Assembly (NCBI GenBank): GCA_965249225.1
Contig: CBDFLT010000009.1
Location: forward strand, 620,001 to 684,000
From: CBDFLT01 sp965249225
Lineage (GTDB): Bacteria; Chloroflexota; Dehalococcoidia; Lucifugimonadales; G963668185
Direction: 5' to 3'
Length of the DNA: 64,000 nucleotides
Under the pieces are notes generated by a model. That model was not told where the DNA came from. It did no database searches and saw only the letters and a list, made by a program, of their open reading frames with translations. Shown one piece after another: positions 1 to 9,765 of the stretch. Position numbers and translations under genes: made by a program. Within the stretch, counting starts at the first letter, position 1; each line of letters starts with the position of its first letter.

Positions 1-2
1 AG

Positions 3-1028
3 ACACTGGACAGGGTGATAGGAGAGGCCAGCGGGCGGGTAATGGTGGCCAGCTTCGCCTCGCTCATATCACGCATACAGCAGGTGGTCAACGCGGCGGT
101 AAAGCACAACCGAAAGGTGGTGCTGGTGGGCCGTAGCATGGTGGACAATTCTAAGATGGCCGAGAGTATGGGCTACCTCGAGGCCCCGCCGGGTAGCCTG
201 ATCACGCTTAATGAGGCCAGGCAGCTTCCCCTCGACCAGGTGGTGATCATGGCCACGGGTAGCCAGGGCGAGCCCACATCCGCTCTGGTACGCATCGCCA
301 ATGGAGAGCATCCAGACATCGAGGTTGTTCCCGACGATACCGTGGTGATTTCCGCGTCGCCCATCCCTGGCAACGAGACCCTCGTGGCCAAGACCATCGA
401 CAACCTCTACCGTCAGGGTGCGAAGGTGTTGTACAGCCGGACGTCCCTTGTGCACGTGCACGGCCACGCCAGCCGAGAGGAACTCAAGATGATGCTTGGG
501 CTGGTGAGACCGCGGTTTTTCGTCCCGGTTCATGGCGAGTACCGGCACCTTGTGGCCCATGCCCAGTTGGCCCAGTCTTTGGGCATCCCAGCCGCAAACA
601 CCTTCGTCTTGGAAGATGGGGACGTGCTCGAGGTGACGCCCGACGAGGGTCGCGTGGTCGACAGAGTGCCCGCTGGGCACGTGTATGTTGATGGTAGGAG
701 GCTGTGGGGTCCGGATAGCAAAGTGCTGGGTGAGCGTAGGCGTTTGGGCCGAGATGGAGTAGTGGTGGTCTCGGTCGTCCTGAACGGGGAAACGGGTGAG
801 CTAGTCAGGCCCCCCGAGGTGGAGTCTTCGGGATTTGTGGATTCCGAGGACTCGGAGGACCTCTTCCAAAGAATCTCACAAATGGTCCAAACAACCCTAG
901 AGCGGGAGATGAGCAACGGTCTAAGGTGGGACAAGGTCGAGGCCATCGTTGGCAAGTCGGTCGCCGATTTCCTTCGCACCGAGACCCGAAGGAGACCGAC
1001 CGTCCTTACGGTCGTGGAAAAGGCGTAA
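3..1028 (+). CDS. rnj: Ribonuclease J, 3' part (runs in from upstream)
   Basis: C-terminal two thirds of a metallo-beta-lactamase/beta-CASP ribonuclease of the RNase J family, a cytoplasmic RNA-maturation and decay enzyme. The frame is open to the left edge, so the N-terminal catalytic histidine motifs lie outside the window. Visible family marks are the beta-CASP region with MATGSQGEP, the HVHGHASREELK motif, and FFVPVHGEYRHL, followed by the C-terminal domain typical of RNase J. It ends 129 bp before ftsK on the same strand. The identification is secure. RNase J is often next to ftsK or dapA-type genes, but whether the two are co-transcribed cannot be decided here, because the gap shows no clear terminator. 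Confidence 0.93.
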   Translation, partial: TLDRVIGEASGRVMVASFASLISRIQQVVNAAVKHNRKVVLVGRSMVDNSKMAESMGYLEAPPGSLITLNEARQLPLDQVVIMATGSQGEPTSALVRIANGEHPDIEVVPDDTVVISASPIPGNETLVAKTIDNLYRQGAKVLYSRTSLVHVHGHASREELKMMLGLVRPRFFVPVHGEYRHLVAHAQLAQSLGIPAANTFVLEDGDVLEVTPDEGRVVDRVPAGHVYVDGRRLWGPDSKVLGERRRLGRDGVVVVSVVLNGETGELVRPPEVESSGFVDSEDSEDLFQRISQMVQTTLEREMSNGLRWDKVEAIVGKSVADFLRTETRRRPTVLTVVEKA

Positions 1029-1157
1029 CGGAGAGTAGCTGGCTTAGGTCTTGCGGCAGCACGCCTATTAGCTAGGCGGAACCCCTGGTAAAGACAACCA
1101 AGGGCACACTATTCTTCAAAAACTCGTCGGCAGAGTCGAAAACCGGTAGGACTAAAA

Positions 1158-3800
1158 ATGGTAAACAGCGTGCTCAATGGAGTAGTAGGAACGGGGGCCT
1201 GGGTGTGGAGGCTGGTCTTATTGTGGCCCGTGAGGAGCGCCCTGTTGGGCTCCGCGGCCATACTCATCGGTCTGGGTATCGGATTCCGAGACCCAATTAG
1301 AGATGGATATCTTAGCTTCCAGGAGTCGGCGGTCATCTACTTTGGGCTCGGGGTTATCCCCCTGACCGTTTGGGTGGCAGTGTTCGCGTGGACCGCGGTC
1401 CGACATCGTATTTGGTTCCTGAGGTTCAGGCTCTGGCTCGGGTCTCTTGGGCTGCTGGCTTTAGCCATGGGCGTGCTGGCCTTTTTCGGCCCGTCTGGTG
1501 GTTTTCTGGGCGAGTTCACGCTCGACGGAGAGATTCGTCTTGGCGGCAAAGTGGGACGTGCGATCATCGGCCCCGTCGGAGAATCGTCTGGAGCCATCCC
1601 TTACTGGGCGGGCGCGATGCGGGCCTTACTGCTGTCTGTGCTTGTCACCTCGGTAGCCCTTCCCACGCTGGCGGCGGACGCGGCCGTGGCCCTCGGTAAA
1701 TTTGGTTTCTTCCTCTACCTCACCTTGATTCTCGCGGTGAAGGCGCTGGCGTCTTGGCTGAGACGTATCTATCAGACGTATCTGGGAACCCGGCTGGCCG
1801 CTCGAAAGAACATCTCCGAGACACCTGCTGAGGGAACATTCCCATCCTCGAGCGTAGCTGAAGACGTGGAGACTGTTGCGTCGACTGGGACTCTGGAAGT
1901 TCCATCCCCTGCGGCGCTGTCGGCCTCTCTCATGGAGGACGAGGAGTCCGAAATAGAGGAGCTGGATGGGCGGGATGACTCGGTCTTTGATCCCTCACGG
2001 GCCCCCGCTAAACCTCTTGAATATCCCGCTCTGCCCGCCTCGGAGGCGGGTCTGCCCGCGCTTCCCGAAGGGGACCGTGAGGTTCAGGAACCCCAACCGG
2101 TCGCCGGCAAGTTCAACCGGTACTGGACGGAGGCGTCAGAAGATTCTGAGGCTTCTTCGTCTCAGTCGTATGAGGTTGTCGAGGTGGTTGAGGCCGGTGA
2201 TGGGAACGAAGTGGCGACGGATGCCTCAGGCGACATGGAGGAGCGTACGGAGGATGAGCGCGACGATATGCCGATTCTGGGTCCTGCGGAGGACGTTTGG
2301 ACCAAGCCATCAATCGACACGCTCTTGGACGCTCCTGAGGACGGAATCTCGCCCGAAGACATGGATGAGACCGCGCATATTATCAAGGGCACGCTGGCCG
2401 ACTACGGTGTGGAGGTGGATATCGGCCAGATCAGGCCAGGCCCCACGGTGACGATGTACGGGCTCATCCCCGGGTGGGTGCGCCGGTACAGGCAGGTAAA
2501 GGAGAGGAACGATGACGGGACGGCTAGGCTGGACGAGTCTGGTAAGCAGGTAGTCACCCGCGTTGAGGAGAAAACCCGGGTGAAGGTGGATAGCATCCTC
2601 TCCCGGGAGAAGGACCTGGCTCTGGCTCTTAAGACCCCCTCCATCCGCATAGAGACCCCTGTCATGGGCGAGTCTCAGGTCGGCATCGAGGTACCCAACC
2701 CCAACCCGAATCTGGTCACATTGCGCTCCGCGATGGAGAGCGACGTGTTCAAGAGGATCAAGGCCGGCGCTCACCTTCCTGTGGCCCTGGGCAAGGGTAG
2801 CCATGGCGAGACGGTGTCTGCTGATCTGGCTAAGATGCCCCATCTACTTATTGCGGGCGCCACCGGCAGCGGAAAAAGCGTGTGCATCAACTCCATTGTG
2901 TCCTGCCTGATCATGGAGAAGACGCCGGCTGAGTTGCGGTTACTGCTCATTGACCCCAAACGGGTGGAGCTCACGCCCTACAACGGCATCCCCCATCTGC
3001 TGACGCCGGTGATTGTCGAGACCGACCAGGTGGTGGGCTACCTGAAGGGGATGATTCGTGAGATGTTCAATCGGTATCGCCTCATGGAGGAGGTGGGAGT
3101 CAAGAACATCGACGCTTACAACAAGAAGATGCCCGAGAAGATGCCTCTTCTGGTGGTTGCCGTTGATGAGCTGGCCGATCTAATGATGACGGCCGCGTTC
3201 GATGTCGAGCAGTCGCTTTGCCGGCTCGCCCAACTGGGCAGGGCAACCGGCATCCACCTGATCGTCGCGACCCAGCGGCCTTCAGTTGATGTCGTGACCG
3301 GGCTGATCAAAGCCAACTTCCCCACCAGGATCAGCTTTGGCGTAACGTCGCAAATCGACTCTCGGACGATACTGGACACCGTTGGCGCCGATAAGCTGCT
3401 GGGCCGGGGTGACATGCTGTACCTGCCCCTGGACGCGTCGAGGCCGGCGCGTGTGCAGGGTGTATATATTTCAGACCTGGAGGTGGGGGATCTGGTCCGC
3501 TTCTGGCAAAATACCCATTGGCCCCCTCTTCCTAAAGTTCCCCTGGCGCCGGTAAGGAACGAGGGTGATGGGGGCGTTGAGAGCGAGAATGGAAAAGGCG
3601 GCGTTCTTAGAGACGAGATGATGGACAAAGCCATCGAGTTGTCCAACCACTATAACAAGCTATCGACGTCGTTGCTCCAGCGCCGCCTGCGCATCGGCTA
3701 TCCTCGAGCCGGAAGGCTAATGGACCAGCTGGAGGAGGCCGGAGTCGTTGGCCCCAGCGACGGCTCGAAATCGCGGGATGTTATAATTAACGGCAGGTAG
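1158..3800 (+). CDS. ftsK: DNA translocase FtsK/SpoIIIE family
   Basis: An 880-residue membrane-anchored DNA pump that moves chromosomal DNA through the division septum. The N-terminus has several hydrophobic segments (roughly residues 10-35, 50-80, 90-115, 150-175 and 180-200). An acidic, low-complexity linker follows (about 215-400). The RecA-like motor has Walker A GATGSGKS near residue 567, the LLLIDPKRVELTPYNGIPHL stretch and Walker B VVAVDELADLM near 665. The C-terminus is the winged-helix gamma domain (LLQRRLRIGYPRAGRLMDQLE). An insertion rich in charged residues sits in the alpha domain around GLIPGWVRRYRQVKERNDDG. The ATG start has only a weak upstream Shine-Dalgarno. Length and domain order are normal for the family. 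Confidence 0.95.
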   Translation: MVNSVLNGVVGTGAWVWRLVLLWPVRSALLGSAAILIGLGIGFRDPIRDGYLSFQESAVIYFGLGVIPLTVWVAVFAWTAVRHRIWFLRFRLWLGSLGLLALAMGVLAFFGPSGGFLGEFTLDGEIRLGGKVGRAIIGPVGESSGAIPYWAGAMRALLLSVLVTSVALPTLAADAAVALGKFGFFLYLTLILAVKALASWLRRIYQTYLGTRLAARKNISETPAEGTFPSSSVAEDVETVASTGTLEVPSPAALSASLMEDEESEIEELDGRDDSVFDPSRAPAKPLEYPALPASEAGLPALPEGDREVQEPQPVAGKFNRYWTEASEDSEASSSQSYEVVEVVEAGDGNEVATDASGDMEERTEDERDDMPILGPAEDVWTKPSIDTLLDAPEDGISPEDMDETAHIIKGTLADYGVEVDIGQIRPGPTVTMYGLIPGWVRRYRQVKERNDDGTARLDESGKQVVTRVEEKTRVKVDSILSREKDLALALKTPSIRIETPVMGESQVGIEVPNPNPNLVTLRSAMESDVFKRIKAGAHLPVALGKGSHGETVSADLAKMPHLLIAGATGSGKSVCINSIVSCLIMEKTPAELRLLLIDPKRVELTPYNGIPHLLTPVIVETDQVVGYLKGMIREMFNRYRLMEEVGVKNIDAYNKKMPEKMPLLVVAVDELADLMMTAAFDVEQSLCRLAQLGRATGIHLIVATQRPSVDVVTGLIKANFPTRISFGVTSQIDSRTILDTVGADKLLGRGDMLYLPLDASRPARVQGVYISDLEVGDLVRFWQNTHWPPLPKVPLAPVRNEGDGGVESENGKGGVLRDEMMDKAIELSNHYNKLSTSLLQRRLRIGYPRAGRLMDQLEEAGVVGPSDGSKSRDVIINGR

Positions 3801-3995
3801 TCCGTCATTTGGGTCCGGCTGCTGCCTGCTTCTTACAGCTTGAGCAAGCCCACGATTTGGAAGCGCCTCCAGAAGCGTCCCACCGGTAGGATTGCCCATC
3901 GACGGTGTCCTGGGACGACGGCTGGGGTGGTCTGGATGCGATCGAGACCCCCGGAAAAAGCCGCTCACACTATTTGCCCCCGGAAAGAGGCCCGC

Positions 3996-5837
3996 GTGGT
4001 TCGAAGCCTAACCGATCTTCTAAGCTCTGTCGTAAAGAAGGAGCGCCCCGAGGAGGAGACCTTCACTGCCAGAGAGGAGTGTCTGGTGTGTGAAGCCAGC
4101 CTGGTGGACTCCGAGTTGTACGTCCAGTACCGCGTTTGTCCCAAGTGCCGGTTCCACTACAGTATGACGGCCAGGGAGCGCATCGACTCACTAGTCGCCC
4201 CGGGCACGTTTCGCGAGATCAACAGGTCGGTGGTTTCTCTCGATCCACTGTCCTTCTCCTCCCGTGTGTCGTATAAACAGCGGCTGAAGCAAGACCAGCG
4301 GCGTACCGGGCTAACCGAGGCCGTGGTCACGGGCACGTGTTTGATCGGTGGTAGCCCGACCGTGCTCATCGTGCTCGACTTTGGCTTCATGGGTGGAAGC
4401 ATGGGTTGTGTGGTCGGTGAAAAGGTTGCCCTGGCCCTTGAGCACGCCGTCAAGCGGAAGATGCCGGTCGTGTCCGTGGTTACCAGTGGAGGGGCCCGAA
4501 TCCAGGAGGGGGCCCTCTCTCTGATGCAGATGGCTAAGACGTCCATCGCGTCCAGCCACCTCAACGACAAGGGGATGCCCTTCATCTCGGTGTTGGCCAA
4601 CCCCGCAACAGGCCAGGCGTATGCCAGCTTTGCCAACCTGGCGGATATCATCCTGGCTGAGCCGGGAGCCATTGTGGGATTCTCCCCCCTCAGGGTAATG
4701 AGGGAGACCAGCGGGCAGCCACTGCCGACGGGTTCGCACACGGCTGAGTCTCACCTGAAACACGGCATGCTTGACATGCTGGTAGATAGGGGCGAGCTCA
4801 GAGACCTGCTGGCGGTGCTGCTTGACCTGCTTGGGCCTCAGTACAAGCTAACCCCTAAGCGAAAGGATAAGAGGCAGCAGTCCGAGCTAAGCCGCACCCA
4901 GGCGTGGGAGTCGGTTAGGCTCGCCAGACATGCGTCGAGGCCTTCGGCGCTGGACTATATAGGCAGCATCTTCACCAACTTCGTTGAGCTTCACGGAGAC
5001 CGCGTCTACGGGGACGATGGAGCCGTGGTCTGTGGGCTGGCGCACCTGGGCGGGCAGACCGTCATGGTAGTAGGCCAGGAGCGTGGGCAGAGCGGCGATA
5101 TAACGGAGCGGCACGGGGGCAGGACGTCGCCGGAGGGCTTTAGGAAGGCTCAGCGAGCGATGCACCTGGCCGCTAAATTTGATATGCCGTTGATCACACT
5201 GGTGGATACCCCTGGTCCCCATCCCAGCCTGGAGGCCGAAGAGAGAGGGCTGGGAAACGCCATCGCCAACGCCATGGCCGTGATGGGAGGATTGAAGGTG
5301 CCCTCCATCTCGGTAGTCATCGGCGAGGGAGGGAGCGAGGGGGCACTGGCCCTGGCGGTGGCCGACCGGGTCATCATGATGGAGAACGCCATATATTCGA
5401 TCATCTCTCCGGAGGACGCCGCGGACCTTATTTATCAGGACGAGGCCAGGGCTGATGAGGTGGCCGAGTCGTTGAAGCTCACCGCCCAGGACTGCCTGGA
5501 GCTGGGTATTGTCGACGAGGTTGTGTCCGAGCCTCCAGGGGGCGCGCACACCAACCCGGAGGACGCCGCCCGGCAGCTACGACGTGCGGTGCTACGAGAG
5601 CTGGCGGACCTTCAGTCCAGGTCCAGAAGAAGAATGCTTGGGGAGCGGTACAAGAAATTCCGCAAGATGGGCGAGTACAGCTCCCACTTTCGGGCGGCCA
5701 TAACGAGAGAAGTAAACACACTTCAGGGCCTCGTGGTCGGCGGCGTTAAGCGAATAGCCAGACGCCGTCGGGAGAGGTCGAAGGTGTTGGCTGAAGGCAG
5801 CCCACCGGACGAGGATATATCAGAGAATAAGAAGTAA
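3996..5837 (+). CDS. accDA: Acetyl-CoA carboxylase carboxyltransferase, fused beta-alpha subunits
   Basis: Single 613-residue polypeptide carrying both carboxyltransferase subunits, which transfer carboxyl from carboxybiotin to acetyl-CoA to make malonyl-CoA. Residues about 25-280 are AccD-like, with a four-cysteine zinc ribbon (C29, C32, C48, C51) and the crotonase-fold motif VTSGGARIQEG. From about residue 297 it is AccA-like (SRPSALDYI, FVELHGDRVYGDDGAVV, DTPGPHPSLEAEERGLG, GEGGSEGALALAVADRV). The GTG at 3996 is chosen because AGAGG lies 5 nt upstream and the protein then begins just before the zinc ribbon. An in-frame TTG at 3840 would add 52 residues that look non-coding. Biotin carboxylase and carrier genes are not in the window. 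Confidence 0.93.
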   Translation: MVRSLTDLLSSVVKKERPEEETFTAREECLVCEASLVDSELYVQYRVCPKCRFHYSMTARERIDSLVAPGTFREINRSVVSLDPLSFSSRVSYKQRLKQDQRRTGLTEAVVTGTCLIGGSPTVLIVLDFGFMGGSMGCVVGEKVALALEHAVKRKMPVVSVVTSGGARIQEGALSLMQMAKTSIASSHLNDKGMPFISVLANPATGQAYASFANLADIILAEPGAIVGFSPLRVMRETSGQPLPTGSHTAESHLKHGMLDMLVDRGELRDLLAVLLDLLGPQYKLTPKRKDKRQQSELSRTQAWESVRLARHASRPSALDYIGSIFTNFVELHGDRVYGDDGAVVCGLAHLGGQTVMVVGQERGQSGDITERHGGRTSPEGFRKAQRAMHLAAKFDMPLITLVDTPGPHPSLEAEERGLGNAIANAMAVMGGLKVPSISVVIGEGGSEGALALAVADRVIMMENAIYSIISPEDAADLIYQDEARADEVAESLKLTAQDCLELGIVDEVVSEPPGGAHTNPEDAARQLRRAVLRELADLQSRSRRRMLGERYKKFRKMGEYSSHFRAAITREVNTLQGLVVGGVKRIARRRRERSKVLAEGSPPDEDISENKK

Positions 5838-5885
5838 CGACGCCCCGGCGGGCCTCGTTTCCGCTTGGGTGGGGTGCCGTCGCCT

Positions 5886-6497
5886 TTAGCTGAGCACGCC
5901 CCCGTGCGTACTACGTCGGGCCTCGAAGGCTGAAATCTCGTCCACGTGTTGCAGCGTCAGCCCGATGGCGTCGAGGCCCTTGAGGAGCGAATCGCGCCGG
6001 AACGGCTCCACCTCGAACGACGCTACCACCCCTTGATCCTCATCCCACACGCGCTGGGTCTCGAGGTCCACAGTGAGCCTGTAGCCGGGACTGGCCTGGG
6101 CGTTGGCGATGACCCGTCTCACGGTCTCCTCCGGTAGCACCACCGGCAGAAGGCCGCTGAGGAAGCAGTTGTTGTAGAAGATGTCGGCGAAGCTGGGCGC
6201 TATGACGCAGTGAAAGCCGTAATCCAGCAGCGACCACGCGGCGTGCTCTCGCGACGACCCTGAGCCGAAGTTACGGCCCGCGGCTAGTATGGAGGCGGCC
6301 TCGTAGCCGGGCCTGTTCAGCTCGAAGTCCGGCTTGGGAGCCCCGTCCTCGTCGAACCGCCAGTCGTAGAACAGGAACTGGCCGAAGCCCGTTCGCTCGA
6401 TCCGCTTGAGGAACTGCTTGGGGACTATCTGATCGGTGTCCACGTTGACCCTGTCCATGGGCGCCACGACGCCTGTGTGTTTTACAAACGGCTTCAT
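5886..6497 (-). CDS. leuD: 3-isopropylmalate dehydratase small subunit
   Basis: A 203-residue swivel-domain subunit that pairs with LeuC to isomerise 2- to 3-isopropylmalate in leucine synthesis. Family marks are APMDRVNVDTDQIVPKQFLK at the start, FGSGSSREHAAWSL with the substrate-contacting GSSREHA loop, and DIFYNNCFLSGLLPV. The frame is open much further upstream inside leuC, but that part is a shadow of leuC. The ATG at 6497, five nt after the leuC stop and preceded by GGGAG, fits the family N-terminus. It is the last gene of the ilv-leu operon; no leuB (isopropylmalate dehydrogenase) follows, so that step must be encoded elsewhere. Confidence 0.95.
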   Translation of the reverse strand: MKPFVKHTGVVAPMDRVNVDTDQIVPKQFLKRIERTGFGQFLFYDWRFDEDGAPKPDFELNRPGYEAASILAAGRNFGSGSSREHAAWSLLDYGFHCVIAPSFADIFYNNCFLSGLLPVVLPEETVRRVIANAQASPGYRLTVDLETQRVWDEDQGVVASFEVEPFRRDSLLKGLDAIGLTLQHVDEISAFEARRSTHGGVLS

Positions 6498-6502
6498 TGG
6501 CG

Positions 6503-7903
6503 CTACCACTCCCTTATGTCGACGAAATGGCCTGCGATGGCCGCCGCGGCGGCCATCTGGGGGCTGACCAGGTGCGTTCGCCCGCCCCGGCCCTGGCGGC
6601 CCTCGAAGTTGCGGTTGGACGACGAGGCGCAGCGCTCGCCGGGCTTGAGGATGTCGGGGTTCATGCCCAGGCACATGGAGCAACCCGCCTCCCGCCAGTC
6701 GAAGCCCGCGTCCTTGAAGATGCGGTCCAGGCCCTCCACCTCGGCCTGGCGCTTGACGGCCGTCGAGCCGGGGACCACCATGGCGCGCACGTGGTCGCTG
6801 ACCTTGCGGCCGGTGACCACCTCCGAGGCGCTGCGCAGGTCCTCTATTCGGGAGTTGGTGCAAGAGCCCAGGAACACACGGTCGATTTCGATCTGCTGAA
6901 TCGGGGTGTCCGGCTCCAGTGCCATGTACTCCAGCGCCCGCTCGGTGGCCCGCCGGTCTTCTTCGCCCTCGAATGACGCGGGGCCGGGCACCCGCCCCGT
7001 CACCGGCGCCACCATGCCCGGGTTGGTCCCCCATGTGACATACGGCTCGAGCGAGCTTCCATCGATCTCCACGAGGGTGTCGAACTCGGCCTTTGGGTCC
7101 GTGGCCAGCTGGCGCCACTGCTCCGCGGCGGCGTCGAACTCATCGCCCTGTGGAACCTGGGGGCGGCCCCGCATGTAGTCGAAGGTGGTGTCGTCTGGGG
7201 CGATCATGCCGGCCCGAGCCCCGGCCTCGATTGACATGTTGCAAACGGTCATGCGGCCCTCCATGGACAGGGAGCGCACGGCCTCGCCCGTGTACTCGAT
7301 GACGTGGCCTGCCGCGCCGCTCACCCCGATGCGGCCGATGACGCCCAGGATGAGGTCCTTCGCGGTCACGCCGAAGGGCAATTGGCCATCGACCCGAACC
7401 TCCATGGCCTTTGGCTTCGCCTGGCGCAGTGTTTGGGTAGCCAGCACGTGCTCCACCTCCGACGTGCCGATGCCAAGCGCGAACGCCCCGAATGCCCCGT
7501 GAGTTGACGTGTGGCTGTCCCCGCAGACGATCACCTGGCCCGGGTGGGTCAGGCCCTGTTCCGGCGCGATGATATGCACGATGCCCTGTAGAGGGCTGCG
7601 CATGTCGTAAAGGGTGATGGCGAACTCCTGGCAGTTGCGGGAGAGGGCCTCCACCTGTTTGCGTGAGACCTCGTCTGTGATGGGCAGAGAGCGGTCCCAT
7701 GTGGGCACGTTGTGGTCCGCGGTGGCGACGGTCAGGTCGGGGCGGCGTACTCTGCGACCCGCCAGGCGGAGCCCCTCGAACGCCTGCGGCGAGGTCACCT
7801 CGTGGACAAGGTGAAGGTCCACGTAGAGCAGCGAAGGCTGGCCCTCCTCCTCGTGTACCGCGTGGGCATCCCAGATCTTTTCGAACATGGTCTTCGACTG
7901 CAT
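6503..7903 (-). CDS. leuC: 3-isopropylmalate dehydratase large subunit
   Basis: A 466-residue aconitase-superfamily iron-sulfur enzyme, the catalytic partner of LeuD. The three cysteines that bind the [4Fe-4S] cluster are visible in GSCTNSR (about residue 347) and GCSMCLGMN (about 407 and 410). Other marks are VDLHLVHEVTSPQAFEGLR and DSHTSTHGAFGAFALGIGTSEVEHV. The start ATG lacks a clear Shine-Dalgarno; a second in-frame ATG five codons on is possible. The 158-bp gap to leuA upstream has no obvious intrinsic terminator, so it is probably transcribed with leuA. Confidence 0.95.
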   Translation of the reverse strand: MQSKTMFEKIWDAHAVHEEEGQPSLLYVDLHLVHEVTSPQAFEGLRLAGRRVRRPDLTVATADHNVPTWDRSLPITDEVSRKQVEALSRNCQEFAITLYDMRSPLQGIVHIIAPEQGLTHPGQVIVCGDSHTSTHGAFGAFALGIGTSEVEHVLATQTLRQAKPKAMEVRVDGQLPFGVTAKDLILGVIGRIGVSGAAGHVIEYTGEAVRSLSMEGRMTVCNMSIEAGARAGMIAPDDTTFDYMRGRPQVPQGDEFDAAAEQWRQLATDPKAEFDTLVEIDGSSLEPYVTWGTNPGMVAPVTGRVPGPASFEGEEDRRATERALEYMALEPDTPIQQIEIDRVFLGSCTNSRIEDLRSASEVVTGRKVSDHVRAMVVPGSTAVKRQAEVEGLDRIFKDAGFDWREAGCSMCLGMNPDILKPGERCASSSNRNFEGRQGRGGRTHLVSPQMAAAAAIAGHFVDIREW

Positions 7904-8061
7904 ATTTAGTAAAACCCTGGAGGGAATGGGGTGTTATGACGTTGCCGAGAGGTTAAAGGGCTTACCGTAGCTGTGGGTGACTGGGCGGCGATCCCTCCCA
8001 GGGCGGTTTTTTGCACCCAACCCTTAGGATGGTGGGCTTGCCGAGCCCATCTCGCCAACGG

Positions 8062-9621
8062 CTAGCGGCTCTCCTTGCCCACGGGCTCCGCCTTGACCTT
8101 CTCTTCATCCAGGAGGCGGTTCAAGGCGTTCATGTAGGCCCTGGCGCTGGCGACGATTATGTCGGTATCGGAGCCACGGCCGACGTACAGGTGGCCGTTA
8201 CTTTCGATGCGTATGGTGACGCTTCCCAGGGCGTCGATGCCCTCGGTGACCGCGTTGACGTTGAACTCTGTCAGCACGTTGGGGACCTGGATGATCCGGT
8301 TGATGGCCTTATAGACGGCATCCACGGGGCCTGTGCCGGTAGAGGCGTCCGTTACGGACTTCCCGTCGGAGTCGGTGAGGGTGACGGTCGCGGTGGGAAT
8401 CTCGTGGTTGCCGCAGGAGACCTGGACGTGGTCAAGCTTGTATATCGCCGGCTCCGAGACCGTGCGTCGCTGGTGCGCCATCAGGGTCTCCAGGTCGGCG
8501 TCCGTCACCTCGCGTTTCCGGTCGGCCAGGTGCTTGAAGTCTTCGAAGGCGACATCCAGCTCTTCCTTGGTGAGGGTGTAGCCAAGCTCCTCAAGCCTTG
8601 CGCGGAGCCCTGCGCGCCCGCTGAGCTTGCCCAGCACGATGGAGCTACCCCCGCGCCAGCCTACCGACTGGGCCTCCATGATCTCAAAGGTCGTCCGCTC
8701 CTTGAGAATAGCGTCCTGGTGGATGCCCGAGGAGTGCCGGAAGGCGTTGCCTCCGACGATAGCCTTGTTAGGCTGGGTGGGAAAGCCCGTGATGTCGCTC
8801 ACCAACCTGCTGGTGCGATATATCTGGGTGGTATCGGTATTGGTAGTTACCCCTAGCACGTCTTTTCGGGTATGAATGCCCATGATCACCTCTTCGAGAG
8901 AGGCGTTGCCCGCCCGCTCGCCCAGGCCGTTGATGCAGCCCTCCACCTGGCGGGCGCCGGCCTCTACCGCCGCTAAGCTGTTGGCCGTGGACAGGCCGAG
9001 GTCGTTGTGGCAATGAACGCTTACCACTACCTTGTCGATGTCGGCCACTTTTTCCATGATGGACTCGATTAGGCGACCGAACTCCGACGGCACCGTGTAG
9101 CCTACAGAGTCGGGGATGTTAACCGTGGTGGCGCCGGCGCTGATAGCGGCCTCTAGGAGTTGGTAGAGGTACTCCGGTTCTGTGCGGGTGGCGTCCATCG
9201 GCGAGAACTCCACGTCGTCGCAGTAGCCCCTGGCACGCTCGACCGAGGCAACGGCCCTGTCCATGACTTCTTCACGGTTGCTCCGGAGCTGGTGCAGAAT
9301 CTGAATGTCGGAGCTGGAGAGAAAGACGTGGATGCGCGGGTGTCTGGCGTCCTTGATCGCCTCCCACGCCTTGTCGATGTCGTTGGGGAGGCAGCGGGCC
9401 AGCGAGCAGATAATGGGTCCTCGCACCTCGCGGGCGATCGTCTGCACCGCCCCGAAGTCGCCTGGGGAGCTGGCCGCGAAGCCGGCCTCGATCACATCCA
9501 CTCCCAGACGCTCAAGCTGTTTGGCGATCTCCAGTTTCTCGCTGGTCGCCATGCCGATCCCGGCCGACTGCTCACCGTCCCTGAGAGTGGTGTCGAAAAT
9601 CAGTACCTTTTCTTCTGCCAT
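8062..9621 (-). CDS. leuA: 2-isopropylmalate synthase
   Basis: A 519-residue cytoplasmic enzyme that condenses acetyl-CoA with 2-oxoisovalerate, the committed step to leucine. The TIM-barrel start FDTTLRDGEQSAG and the metal-binding HCHNDLGLSTANSLAAVEAG are present. The C-terminal allosteric domain expected for leucine feedback (about residues 390-500, with GTGPVDAVYKAINRI) is complete. The ATG at 9621 is preferred over a GTG two codons upstream, because AGGAG lies about 9 nt before the ATG but only 3 nt before the GTG. It sits between ilvC and leuC in the operon under the T-box leader. Confidence 0.95.
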   Translation of the reverse strand: MAEEKVLIFDTTLRDGEQSAGIGMATSEKLEIAKQLERLGVDVIEAGFAASSPGDFGAVQTIAREVRGPIICSLARCLPNDIDKAWEAIKDARHPRIHVFLSSSDIQILHQLRSNREEVMDRAVASVERARGYCDDVEFSPMDATRTEPEYLYQLLEAAISAGATTVNIPDSVGYTVPSEFGRLIESIMEKVADIDKVVVSVHCHNDLGLSTANSLAAVEAGARQVEGCINGLGERAGNASLEEVIMGIHTRKDVLGVTTNTDTTQIYRTSRLVSDITGFPTQPNKAIVGGNAFRHSSGIHQDAILKERTTFEIMEAQSVGWRGGSSIVLGKLSGRAGLRARLEELGYTLTKEELDVAFEDFKHLADRKREVTDADLETLMAHQRRTVSEPAIYKLDHVQVSCGNHEIPTATVTLTDSDGKSVTDASTGTGPVDAVYKAINRIIQVPNVLTEFNVNAVTEGIDALGSVTIRIESNGHLYVGRGSDTDIIVASARAYMNALNRLLDEEKVKAEPVGKESR

Positions 9622-9711
9622 TGCCACCGTCTCCTGACGTCATGCCTGAGGATTCACGGACTTACCGTCCTTGAAGGCTATTAGGAGAAACCCTCACCCT
9701 CAGACCCCCCG

Positions 9712-9733
9712 CCAGAGGGGTACACCCCTCTGG
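9712..9733. repeat. Intergenic hairpin between ilvC and leuA
   Basis: A perfect 9-bp inverted repeat (CCAGAGGGG and CCCCTCTGG) around a TACA loop in the 144-bp gap between ilvC and leuA. No T-run follows on the transcribed strand, so it is unlikely to stop transcription of the operon. It may be an mRNA-processing or REP-like element. Confidence 0.55.
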
Positions 9734-9765
9734 ACTCCACGGATTTGCTCTCTTGTGCTTGGTGT

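Noticed and set aside
5886..7118. Long 410-codon frame read as one gene
   Set aside because: The upstream 207 codons are the antisense-strand shadow of leuC in another frame; the LeuD sequence starts at 6497 with a ribosome-binding site.
9712..9733. Terminator between ilvC and leuA
   Set aside because: The hairpin has no T-run on the transcribed strand and the genes belong to one pathway.
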